A stretch of DNA of 64,000 bases. Origin: Corynebacterium sp. SCR221107 (GTDB lineage: Bacteria > Actinomycetota > Actinomycetes > Mycobacteriales > Mycobacteriaceae). Below, piece by piece: positions 36,535 through 44,165 of this stretch; the stretch's first letter is position 1; each line of letters starts with the position of its first letter. Location: positions 2,976,001-3,040,000 of the forward strand of contig NZ_CP115670.1 of assembly GCF_027886475.1 (NCBI RefSeq), in the 5' to 3' direction. The notes below the pieces were generated by a model. The model made no database searches and had not been told where the DNA came from. It worked only from the letters and a program-made list of their open reading frames with translations. Made by a program: the position numbers and the translations under genes.

Positions 36535-36726
36535 CTAGGCCACCCGGGTGCGCACGGGACGAAGCTCCACTTTCATCGCATGCTCCACATGGCGGCAGGC
36601 AAGGCAGGTCCAGGTACGGTGTGGTGGCCAGTGCTCCGCATCCCAGCCAACGAGATAGGAACCTGGCCTACGCACGGCGTGGCAGTGGGGGCATAGGGGC
36701 GGTACTACTTCATATACAGCGGTCAT
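36535..36726 (-). CDS. small zinc-ribbon protein
   Basis: Sixty-three residues with CPHC at 12-15 and CLAC at 41-44, a classic two-knuckle zinc ribbon with WDAEHWPPHRTWTC between. It may bind nucleic acid or serve as a small regulator. It is convergent with the preceding gene at a 14-base gap. No homologue is recognised by name. Confidence 0.5.
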   Translation of the reverse strand: MTAVYEVVPPLCPHCHAVRRPGSYLVGWDAEHWPPHRTWTCLACRHVEHAMKVELRPVRTRVA

Positions 36727-36772
36727 GCAGGCAGCATAAAAAACGCCCGCGACATGACTGTTCGAATAATAA

Positions 36773-36807
36773 AAGCCCAGCTCAGAATATCATTCCGACC
36801 TGGGCTT
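36773..36807 (-). terminator. terminator after the yjdI relic
   Basis: AAGCCCAG/CTGGGCTT stem with a 19-base loop; on the minus strand it runs into TTTTATTATT, so it would end transcripts from the yjdI gene. Confidence 0.65.
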
Positions 36808-36886
36808 CTTTATCTTTATCTGCCTCTAGTCGCCTCTTGTTACCGGCACTTGCTTGAGGCAGCGTGCCTTCATCCCATCCGAATAC

Positions 36887-37141
36887 CTAACTATTCGCAC
36901 CACCGCCGTCGACGACATAGCGCAGCGCGCCCGACGAACAGGTGTCAATCACGGCGGCGATGGCCTCCGGCGAGTTTCCCGCCGGATTGATCCACGGGCG
37001 CCGCTGGGCGGAAAAGACCTCCGAGTCGCCGCGCACGCAATTGCCGGAGTGCTGGCAGATATCGGGCTTCCAAAAAACGGTGATGCCTTCTGCCTCATAG
37101 GGCTTGTATCCTTGCTCGGTGAGTTAATGAACGGTTGCCAT
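36887..37141 (-). pseudogene. yjdI: YjdI-like (4Fe-4S) mono-cluster protein with nonsense codon
   Basis: An 85-codon frame whose body matches the Fer4_19/YjdI family: ITVFWKPDICQHSGNCVRGD, RRPWINPAGNSPEAIAAVID and TCSSGALRY. From ATG 37141 (AAGGGG upstream) the frame reads MATVH, then TAA at 37124-37126, then LTEQGYKPYEAEGITVF. No other ATG, GTG or TTG lies between the stop and the conserved body. A single C-to-T change (CAA to TAA) would account for it. Function of the intact family: a small cluster protein of unknown partner. It is broken, or a sequence error. Confidence 0.75.
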
Positions 37142-37283
37142 CCGATACCCCTTGCCTTTTATCAATCTGGTTGACAGACATCATTTTCAGCTCAGCGTAC
37201 CCCCGCACCATGCCCACCGCTGGCACTATGGCTAGCGCCACCGCAACGTCCCTTCGGCCGTGCCCAGCGGCGGGGAAGCGTCG

Positions 37284-38942
37284 TTAAGCAGCGCTGCGCG
37301 CCTCGCGGCGGAAATCGGCGATGGTGAAGGCAAGCCCGCCGACGTAGGCGAGGAAGATTCCCCCGAACGCCGCGCTGAGGGCGATATTCCAATGCACACC
37401 CGCCTCAACCAGGCCGAAGAGGATGCTGGAGATCAACGCGGTGCCGATCGCGGTGCCCATGCGCTGCCCCAGGGAGAGCACGCCACCGGCGACGCCGGAG
37501 ACCTCCGGGCGTACGGAGGCCAAAGTCAGGGTCTGGTTGGGGGAGATGACGAGGCCCGAGCCGATGCCAAAGCCCAGCAGGGAAAGGGCAAACCACCACA
37601 CGCCGGCACGGCCGGACTCGACCGGATTGATAACAAGCAGCGTCGCCAGCACCGCGGTCATGGAAACGAGATACCCGCCGATGACCATCTTGCGGCCCAT
37701 GTGTAGCACGTGGCGTCCGGCCCACGGGGCGGTGAAACCGGAGACTACCGAAGCCGGAACCGTCATCATGGCCGCAACCAGCGCCGTGGTGCCGAGATGG
37801 TTTTGCAGGTAAATAGGAACGATCAGCCACACGCTCGTGTTGCCGAGGAAGAAAAGCGTGACGATGAAAATCCCATTGCAAAACGCGGGTGCGCGCACGA
37901 GGTCAAGGTCGAGCATCGGCGTGTGTGAACGCTTTTTATAGGAGGCCTCCCAACGCACAAACACCACGGCGAGCACGGCACCAAACAGCCCAAAGACCCA
38001 AGGAAGGACTGCGGTGCTGCGCTGCACGAAGGGGAAGAGGATGGCAAGGATGGCCACCGGAAGCAACACCATGCCCACCGGATCGAGGTCCATCCGACGC
38101 GGCCGCGCGTTCGTTCCCGCAGCATCGGTGGTCCCCACGGCCTCCGCGACACTCGTCGCACCAAACGCCCGGTCATCGGGGATCCAGCGCGAGGCGATCG
38201 CAAGCGTAGCAAGCCCCATCGGAACGTTGATCATAAACATCATGCGCCAACCCAGCCCCTGGCCGAAGACCTGGATGAGGAAACCGCCGAGCAGCGGGCC
38301 GACGACTGTCGCGATGGCAACGGTGGTTCCGAACATGGCATAGGCACGCGCACGGGCTTGGCCGGTGAAGTTGGCCTGGATGATGCCGGTGATCTGCGGG
38401 TTAAACAGTCCCGCACCAAGCCCCTGCAGCACACGGGCGCCGATGAGGACCCCGATGCTCGGCGCGAGCGCGGATAGCAAGGAACCCAGCGTAAATAGCC
38501 CCACGCCAAGGGAGAACATGCGCCTGCGTCCGCTGACGTCGCCGATGCGCCCGGCCGCCACCAGCGGCACCCCGAAGGAGAGCGCATAGCCCGACACCAC
38601 CCATTGCGTGAGGCTGTTCGAGGCGCCCAGCGAGGCGCGCATCGGCGAGAGCGCGACGTTGACCACCGAGATCGCCACCAGCGCCATAAAGACCGGTCCG
38701 AGTAGTGCCGCCATGAGCTTGCGCGAGCCGACCGGGCGCCCGTCCTCCTCAGCGCCCTGGAGGCGCTCGTAGCTGTCCACCGCTTCAGGTGAGACGGTTG
38801 GTGCAGCGTCCGCAGGTGCGTCGGGGTGCTTGCCGACGCCCACAGGCCCCACGACGTCACGCCGCATGGTGCCTTCAGCCTCGTCGTGTGCTTCAACCGC
38901 GCGGGTGCCGGCCGGGGCAGCGAATACTTGTTGGTTGTTCAT
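37284..38942 (-). CDS. MFS drug exporter, DHA2 (14-helix) family
   Basis: A 552-residue proton-driven exporter. A hydrophilic head of about 80 residues precedes 14 helices. Family motifs: GRIGDVSGRRRMFSLG (motif A), GARVLQGLGAGLFNPQ and VVGPLLGGFLIQVFGQGLGW (motif C region). Relatives export dyes, antibiotics and disinfectants. ATG 38942 (MNNQQVFAAPAGT) has GGAGGTG nine bases before it; the longer frame to 39044 is unsupported. Single gene, no adjacent TetR regulator. Confidence 0.9.
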   Translation of the reverse strand: MNNQQVFAAPAGTRAVEAHDEAEGTMRRDVVGPVGVGKHPDAPADAAPTVSPEAVDSYERLQGAEEDGRPVGSRKLMAALLGPVFMALVAISVVNVALSPMRASLGASNSLTQWVVSGYALSFGVPLVAAGRIGDVSGRRRMFSLGVGLFTLGSLLSALAPSIGVLIGARVLQGLGAGLFNPQITGIIQANFTGQARARAYAMFGTTVAIATVVGPLLGGFLIQVFGQGLGWRMMFMINVPMGLATLAIASRWIPDDRAFGATSVAEAVGTTDAAGTNARPRRMDLDPVGMVLLPVAILAILFPFVQRSTAVLPWVFGLFGAVLAVVFVRWEASYKKRSHTPMLDLDLVRAPAFCNGIFIVTLFFLGNTSVWLIVPIYLQNHLGTTALVAAMMTVPASVVSGFTAPWAGRHVLHMGRKMVIGGYLVSMTAVLATLLVINPVESGRAGVWWFALSLLGFGIGSGLVISPNQTLTLASVRPEVSGVAGGVLSLGQRMGTAIGTALISSILFGLVEAGVHWNIALSAAFGGIFLAYVGGLAFTIADFRREARSAA

Positions 38943-39120
38943 TGTCAGTGTCACCTCCACCTCATGCGCAATACGTGCGCTGCATTTCTGGCTCGTATCC
39001 TTCACAGGCGTGGAGACCCACGTCGTTTCTGGATATGTCAACAAAATAGGGGGCTCTTATGTTCCCGCCACCCCCAACAATGACAGCCACACTGCCCAAG
39101 GTTTCATGGCACAAGAAAAA

Positions 39121-39149
39121 TCCCCGGGCCTTTTCACAAGGCCAGGGGA
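39121..39149 (-). terminator. terminator of the brnFE-type operon
   Basis: On the minus strand TCCCCTGGCCTT pairs with AAGGCCCGGGGA (one mismatch, four-base loop) and is followed by TTTTTC. It lies 19 bases after the azlD-type stop. Confidence 0.8.
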
Positions 39150-39167
39150 GTGCGCAAGAGCGCGGGA

Positions 39168-39566
39168 CTAGGCCCACACCAGGTTGACAAGAAGCATGTA
39201 GGCCGCCGTGCCGCCGAGGATGGAGATGCTCGCGTCGCGTCGCCACGCATGCAGCCCGAGGGTCGCGGCCACCGCGATCACAGCGGCGAGCAACCCGCCG
39301 GGTGCCTCGCGGCTGGAGTTGAGCGTGTAGATCACCAGCACCACCATCACCCCCACCGGCATGGTGGTGGCCAGAAGCGCCATGAGAGTCGATCCCCGCA
39401 TGAAGCGCACAGCGGAAAAGGGTAATTCCCGCAGCGCGAAGGTAACGATCGCAACGGGGATCAGGACACCGACGACCGTCGATAAGCTGACCCCCTCCGG
39501 AAGGCCAGCGCCCGAGGCGAGCCACCGCTCAGCCGAGGCGGAAACCAAAGACGAGGATTCACTCAT
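39168..39566 (-). CDS. brnE: branched-chain amino acid exporter, small subunit (AzlD/BrnE)
   Basis: A 132-residue membrane protein with four helices in the AzlD pattern (VGVLIPVAIVTFALRELPFS, LMALLATTMPVGVMVVLVIY, GGTAAYMLLVNLVWA). With the AzlC-type partner it should export leucine, isoleucine, valine and methionine, as BrnFE does in C. glutamicum. Its start overlaps the end of the upstream gene by eight bases. An N-terminal head of about 25 residues is longer than usual. Confidence 0.85.
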   Translation of the reverse strand: MSESSSLVSASAERWLASGAGLPEGVSLSTVVGVLIPVAIVTFALRELPFSAVRFMRGSTLMALLATTMPVGVMVVLVIYTLNSSREAPGGLLAAVIAVAATLGLHAWRRDASISILGGTAAYMLLVNLVWA

Positions 39567-40347
39567 TGCCGAGCTCTCCCTCCTTCGTCGATTTCGCTTC
39601 GCGCACTTCCGCGCCGCCGGCCGCATCCTGGGCGCCGATACGCCAGGTGAGCGCCTCGTCGACACGCGGGGAAGCATTGCGGATCAACAGCACGATGAAG
39701 TACAGCGTCAGCGAAACGATCAAGATGTGCGCTGGCGCCAGGAAGGCCGTCGCAATTGCCATACCCCCCGCGATGATCGGCAAAGAGTAGTCCCGATTCG
39801 CCTTGAAGGACTCCCACGCCAGCACCACGAATAAGGCGGTCAGCGCGAACTCCATACCGCCGATGTTATCCGGCAGCGCCTGGCCGATCAGTGCCGCGAT
39901 CGTGCCGGGAATTACCCAGAGCAACTGGCACAGGATCTGCACCGTCAACACCTTCGCGCCGCTGGGGTGGCGTTCCGGATCGGCGGAGACGATCGCATAG
40001 GACTCGTCGGTAAGCGCATACGTGGAATAAGCACGACCGATTCGACTGTGGATGGCGTGACGGGGAAACGTCAGGCCGTAGAAGATGTGTCGGAAGTTCA
40101 CCATGAAGCCGGTGACCGCGGCCGAGATGGGCCCCACGCCGCCGGTGATCAATCCAATGGCGAGAAACTCCATCGAGCCAGCGTAGATGACTAGCGAGAA
40201 GATCGGCGCCCACCACCAGGCGAAGCCAGACTGGGTGATAAGCAGGCCGAAGGCCAGCCCCAAAGGGATCAGACCCAGGCCGACGGCCCAGGTCTGTTTG
40301 ACTCCCTTGATCACCTCTTCACGTAACGATGTTTCACGTGAAACCAT
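39559..40347 (-). CDS. brnF: branched-chain amino acid exporter, large subunit (AzlC/BrnF)
   Basis: A 262-residue AzlC-family protein: FGLLITQSGFAWWWAPIFSL, IYAGSMEFLAIGLITGG, MVNFRHIFYGLTFPRHA and YALTDESYAI are typical. It has a charged tail of about 35 residues. The ATG at 40347 directly abuts a parS site, so the N-terminus reads MVSRETSLREE; the ribosome site is poor. Lrp-type control is known in C. glutamicum, but no lrp gene is adjacent here. Confidence 0.87.
   Translation of the reverse strand: MVSRETSLREEVIKGVKQTWAVGLGLIPLGLAFGLLITQSGFAWWWAPIFSLVIYAGSMEFLAIGLITGGVGPISAAVTGFMVNFRHIFYGLTFPRHAIHSRIGRAYSTYALTDESYAIVSADPERHPSGAKVLTVQILCQLLWVIPGTIAALIGQALPDNIGGMEFALTALFVVLAWESFKANRDYSLPIIAGGMAIATAFLAPAHILIVSLTLYFIVLLIRNASPRVDEALTWRIGAQDAAGGAEVREAKSTKEGELGNE
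40330..40345. promoter_or_regulatory. parS: parS site 6, at the brnF start codon
   Basis: TGTTTCACGTGAAACC, perfect core, covering codons 2-6 of brnF (VSRET) and two bases from the yqgE stop. ParB bound here would cover the translation start region. Confidence 0.95.
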
Positions 40348-40348
40348 G

Positions 40349-40954
40349 CTAGTTCTCGCTTACATCGTGCGGGTAGGTGGAGTACAGGGGCAAGGGCATC
40401 GGCTGCCTGCGCATCACATCACCCCACACGTCAACACTACCGGGGGCAATAACGTCGGAGGGCAGGGCGGGGGCAACGAACCAGTCACCGCGAGCGATCT
40501 CTGCATCGAGCTGCCCCGGGGACCACTCCGCGTACCCGGCGAACATGCGCATCCCCTCAACGAGATCCTGAATCTGCTCCGGCTTGGCACGCAGGTCCAC
40601 GTGAACCAGGCGGTTGGCCAGGCGGTTGAAGAAGCGGTGCGAGGAGATGTCAACGCCCGACTTCGTCACCGCAAGCCCCACCACGGCCTGCTGACTTAGC
40701 GGGCCACCGATATAAAGGGCCTGCGGCTTGGCCACCAGCGGGGCCCACTCCGGCATCACGTTGAACACCGCCACGTCGGAGCGCGAGGCGATATTCACGC
40801 CAAAAGACGTGGCTTCGTTGTGCTCCAGGAGAAGGATGACGCTGCGGGAGAAATTCTCGTCAGCGAGTCCGGGTGCTGCCACCAGGAGCATGCCCGGTGC
40901 GGGGTCGTTCTTCTCGACGGCATTAAACAGCCGATCGCCATAGAGATGTGCCAT
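40349..40954 (-). CDS. yqgE: YqgE/AlgH family protein (UPF0301)
   Basis: A 201-residue protein of the DUF179 fold: LLVAAPGLADENFSRSVILL, EHNEATSFGVNI, YIGGPLSQQAV, MRMFAGYAEWSPGQLDAEIA and GDWFVAPA are the family blocks. Function is not settled; AlgH is linked to alginate regulation in Pseudomonas. It starts three bases after the cca stop, so the two are likely one transcript. Confidence 0.92.
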   Translation of the reverse strand: MAHLYGDRLFNAVEKNDPAPGMLLVAAPGLADENFSRSVILLLEHNEATSFGVNIASRSDVAVFNVMPEWAPLVAKPQALYIGGPLSQQAVVGLAVTKSGVDISSHRFFNRLANRLVHVDLRAKPEQIQDLVEGMRMFAGYAEWSPGQLDAEIARGDWFVAPALPSDVIAPGSVDVWGDVMRRQPMPLPLYSTYPHDVSEN

Positions 40955-40957
40955 GGT

Positions 40958-42475
40958 CTACTCCTCCTCCGAAGACGAAAGTTCTCGATTGGTAGCCGGG
41001 GACGGCGCGGGTTCCTCGACTTGTCCGTGTTGATTAGCCCACCAGGCCTGCAGCTCGGCAATGGCGTCCTCGCGCTCGAGCGGGCCGCGCTCAAGACGCA
41101 ACTCCTTCATAAACGCCCACGCCTTACCCACCTCTGGACCCGGCCGCAGGCCAAGGATGCCCATGATCTCGTTGCCGTCGAGATCGGGACGAACCTTGGC
41201 AAGGTCTTCCTTGGCCGCGATCTCGGCGATGCGTTCCTCGAGGGCATCGTAGGTGCGCTGAAGGCGGGCGGCCTTCTTCGGGTTGCGGGTCGTACAGTCC
41301 GAGCGCACCAACTTATGCAGGCGGGGGAGCAGCTCGCCCGCGTCGGTGACGTACCGGCGCACGGCCGAGTCCGTCCACTCCGCCTCGCCATAGCCGTGGA
41401 AGCGCATGTGCAAATACACCAGCTGGCTGACATCGGCAATCATCTGCTTGGAATACTTCAGCTTGCGCATGCGCTTTCGCACGAGCTTCGCACCCACCAC
41501 CTCGTGATGATGGAAGGAGACATGGCCTTGCTCATTGAATTCGCGGGTGTCCGGCTTGCCGATGTCGTGCACCAGCGCCGCCCAGCGCAAGACCAGATCG
41601 GGGCCATCGTCTTCTTGGTCGATGGCCTGCTGCAGCACCTTCAGCGAGTGCGCGTAGACGTCCTTGTGCTGCTGATGCTCGTCCTGCGCCAGGCGCAGCG
41701 CCGGAATCTCCGGGTAGACGCGCTCGGCCAGCCCGGTCTCCACCAACAGGTCGATACCGCGGGAGGGATCCTTGCCCAGGATCAACTTGTCGAGCTCAAC
41801 CTGAATCCGTTCGGCGGTGATGCGGTCAATCTCGGCCGCCATGTCAGTCATGGCGGCACGCACCCGATCGGTAACCTCGAAACCCAGCTGCGAGACGAAC
41901 CGGGCCGCGCGCAACATGCGCAGCGGATCATCGTGGAAGCTTTGCTGCGGGGTAGCCGGGGTGTCCAGCACACCCGCGGCCAGGTCTTCGAGCCCGCCGA
42001 CGGGATCGTGGAACACCATGCCACCGTCGGCCTTGATTTCCATCGCCATCGCATTGACCCGGAAGTCACGGCGGATGAGATCTCCCTCGAGGGTGTCGCC
42101 GAAGACGACCTCGGGGTTGCGCGATTGCCCATCGTAGGTATCCGCGCGGAAGGTGGTGATCTCGATGAGCTGGCCGTGCTTTTCGGCCGATACCGTGCCG
42201 TAGTCGATGCCGGTATCCCACACGACCTCGGCAAATTCCTCCAGAATCTGCTTGACGACGTCCGGTACCGCATCCGTTGTAAAGTCCAGGTCATGCCCCA
42301 ACTTCTCTAGCAGTGCGTCGCGCACGGAACCGCCCACGAGGTAGAGTCTGTGCCCGCGCGCAGCAAAGGCCTCGGCGAGCGGGCGCAGGAATTCGCCAAG
42401 CTCGCCCAGGGATGCGTGGGCGCGGATCAGAATCTGTTCAGAGGAAAGTTGGGTTTGGGAATTCACCTGAAACAT
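40958..42475 (-). CDS. cca: CCA tRNA nucleotidyltransferase with HD domain
   Basis: A 505-residue class II enzyme that adds or repairs the 3' CCA of tRNA. Head domain: LYLVGGSVRDALL and HDLDFTTDA (catalytic Asp pair), RRDFRVNAMAME. HD phosphohydrolase region: LVHDIGKPDTR. ATG 42475 (MFQVNSQTQLSSE) is chosen; GTG 42466 is an alternative. It corresponds to mycobacterial pcnA, which likewise lies divergent from the Nudix-DUF6049-murJ row. Confidence 0.93.
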   Translation of the reverse strand: MFQVNSQTQLSSEQILIRAHASLGELGEFLRPLAEAFAARGHRLYLVGGSVRDALLEKLGHDLDFTTDAVPDVVKQILEEFAEVVWDTGIDYGTVSAEKHGQLIEITTFRADTYDGQSRNPEVVFGDTLEGDLIRRDFRVNAMAMEIKADGGMVFHDPVGGLEDLAAGVLDTPATPQQSFHDDPLRMLRAARFVSQLGFEVTDRVRAAMTDMAAEIDRITAERIQVELDKLILGKDPSRGIDLLVETGLAERVYPEIPALRLAQDEHQQHKDVYAHSLKVLQQAIDQEDDGPDLVLRWAALVHDIGKPDTREFNEQGHVSFHHHEVVGAKLVRKRMRKLKYSKQMIADVSQLVYLHMRFHGYGEAEWTDSAVRRYVTDAGELLPRLHKLVRSDCTTRNPKKAARLQRTYDALEERIAEIAAKEDLAKVRPDLDGNEIMGILGLRPGPEVGKAWAFMKELRLERGPLEREDAIAELQAWWANQHGQVEEPAPSPATNRELSSSEEE

Positions 42476-42941
42476 CCTACCTGCCGTTTTTCTTACGTCC
42501 ACTAGGCACCACTGAGCTGGCCTCCCTGACCACCCGTGACATATTCCTTACTTATTAAAAGAAATCCGGCCTGGCTTCTCACGCACCCACGAAACGTCGG
42601 TGGCATCTGGCGGCAACGGGTACCAAACAGCGGCGATCGGCATCCATGATTCACACGGCACAGGCACCCGCCCTGCCACTAGCGGGACCCCAAACCCTGC
42701 CATCTTGGCCGGTTAGGCGTCGGCAAGCACATTCCCGTTGGCGCCGCGGCCGCTGGGGTTGGCGCACCGATTATGCCGGCCGCGATCGCCGCAGGCACGA
42801 CAACCTGCACTCATGCCAGCCGCAGCGGCCGCGCAAACGCATGAATGCCGGAGCAAGACAGTCTTTGAATGAGGGCCAAAGTGCCCACAAACGGCGGTTC
42901 ATATGTGCCCTTTGTGCCCTTAAACGATTACCATCAACGAG
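42476..42941. other. divergent intergenic region with large inverted repeat
   Basis: Contains a copy of the dispersed word (42719-42728), an 11-bp perfect inverted repeat CGCGGCCGCTG / CAGCGGCCGCG (42745-42755, 42823-42833) enclosing a smaller GCAGG/CCTGC hairpin (42791-42808), and near the Nudix start a repeated GTGCCC (three copies, 42870-42920). No gene is visible. Promoters for both directions must lie here. Confidence 0.4.
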
Positions 42942-44165
42942 ATGAAGGAAAACGAGAGGTCGCAGCAAGCGAATAAGCGCCGGCGCCGGAAGCGCTCGCG
43001 CTCGCGTCAGCGCGACCCTCAACAGGCAACCACGGCTCCGTCCGGATCCGCAACCACGACCAGCGCTGCCGATACCCGCCGCGGCGGAGACCAGAACCCG
43101 CAACGATCAAACAAGGCTCATTCGAAGCAGGGTGGATCGAAGCAGTCAAGCCCCAAGCAATCAGGCGGCAAGCAGTCCGGGGCACGATCGTCGGGTCGCG
43201 GCAATCAACGTGGCGGACATAGCGCCTCCAGCGCACACACCACGGGTGCCGCACCAACGACCCCGGCCAGCGCTAGGGGGCAGGCACGCCCGGCCGACTC
43301 TGCCAGCCCAGCAAGCATGGCCAAGACGCCACACGGCATCCACCCCGGCTCACCCGACGAAGGTGCCGGTGCAGCGGGCCAGTCCGGTGGTGCCGGGCGG
43401 CAGGAGCGCAAGAATGGCCGCACGAGGCGCGGCGGGCGCGATGGTCGAGACGCTCGCGATGCGCGCGAGGTGCGCGAGGCGGATACGTCGCGCGAGACAC
43501 GGGAATCCGGCCGCGACGCGGTCCGCGAAAGCAGGCGTCGGCGGCGTCGACGTTCGACGCGTGGGGCGGAGCAGTCCACCGCGCGCCCGGCCGCGCGCAA
43601 CCGCGGTGGCAAGAAGATTTATGCCACCAGCAAGCCCGCCTCGCGCTATGCGGCCAACAAGATGGAAACCCGGGATGAGACCTCCGCGGGTGGACTTGTG
43701 GTGTCCGGGCTGGCGGAGGCCGTCGATGAGCGCGGCAACGTGGATCTCAGCCGGGTGTATGTGGCCTTGATCGGCAGGCTCGACCGGCGCGGGCGCCTGT
43801 TGTGGTCAATGCCCAAGGGGCACGTGGAGCCCGGCGAGGACATCGCCGCCACCGCCGAACGCGAGGTGTGGGAGGAGACCGGCATCCACGGCGAGGTCTT
43901 CGCCCAGCTCGGCGTCATTGACTACTGGTTTGTCTCCGAGGGGACGCGGATCCACAAGACGGTGCATCACCACCTGTTGCGCTACGTCGATGGGGATCTC
44001 AATGACGAGGACCCAGAGGTGACTGAGGTTGCCTGGATTCCGGCGTCGGCGCTTATCGAGCACTTCGCCTATGCCGATGAGCGCAAGCTTGCCCGCATTG
44101 CCCACGACCTTTTGCCACAGTTGGCGGTGAAAGAGCACGAGGCGGGAAGGATGACCCCGCGGTGA
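42942..44165 (+). CDS. Nudix hydrolase with long basic disordered N-terminus
   Basis: The C-terminal 165 residues are a Nudix domain with a full box (GHVEPGEDIAATAEREVWEE then TGIHGE) preceded by GGLVVSG. The first 225 residues are low-complexity: KRRRRKRSRSRQRD at the start, Gln/Ser/Gly-rich repeats, and Arg-Asp repeats such as DARDAREVREAD before RRRRRRRSTRG. By position it matches mycobacterial MutT4. The tail resembles RNA-binding extensions and may tether the enzyme to RNA. It overlaps the next gene by four bases. Confidence 0.88.
   Translation: MKENERSQQANKRRRRKRSRSRQRDPQQATTAPSGSATTTSAADTRRGGDQNPQRSNKAHSKQGGSKQSSPKQSGGKQSGARSSGRGNQRGGHSASSAHTTGAAPTTPASARGQARPADSASPASMAKTPHGIHPGSPDEGAGAAGQSGGAGRQERKNGRTRRGGRDGRDARDAREVREADTSRETRESGRDAVRESRRRRRRRSTRGAEQSTARPAARNRGGKKIYATSKPASRYAANKMETRDETSAGGLVVSGLAEAVDERGNVDLSRVYVALIGRLDRRGRLLWSMPKGHVEPGEDIAATAEREVWEETGIHGEVFAQLGVIDYWFVSEGTRIHKTVHHHLLRYVDGDLNDEDPEVTEVAWIPASALIEHFAYADERKLARIAHDLLPQLAVKEHEAGRMTPR

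Noticed and set aside
40820..42310. 496-codon open frame antisense to cca
   Set aside because: Long antisense frames are common at this GC; the sense strand is clearly cca with catalytic motifs.
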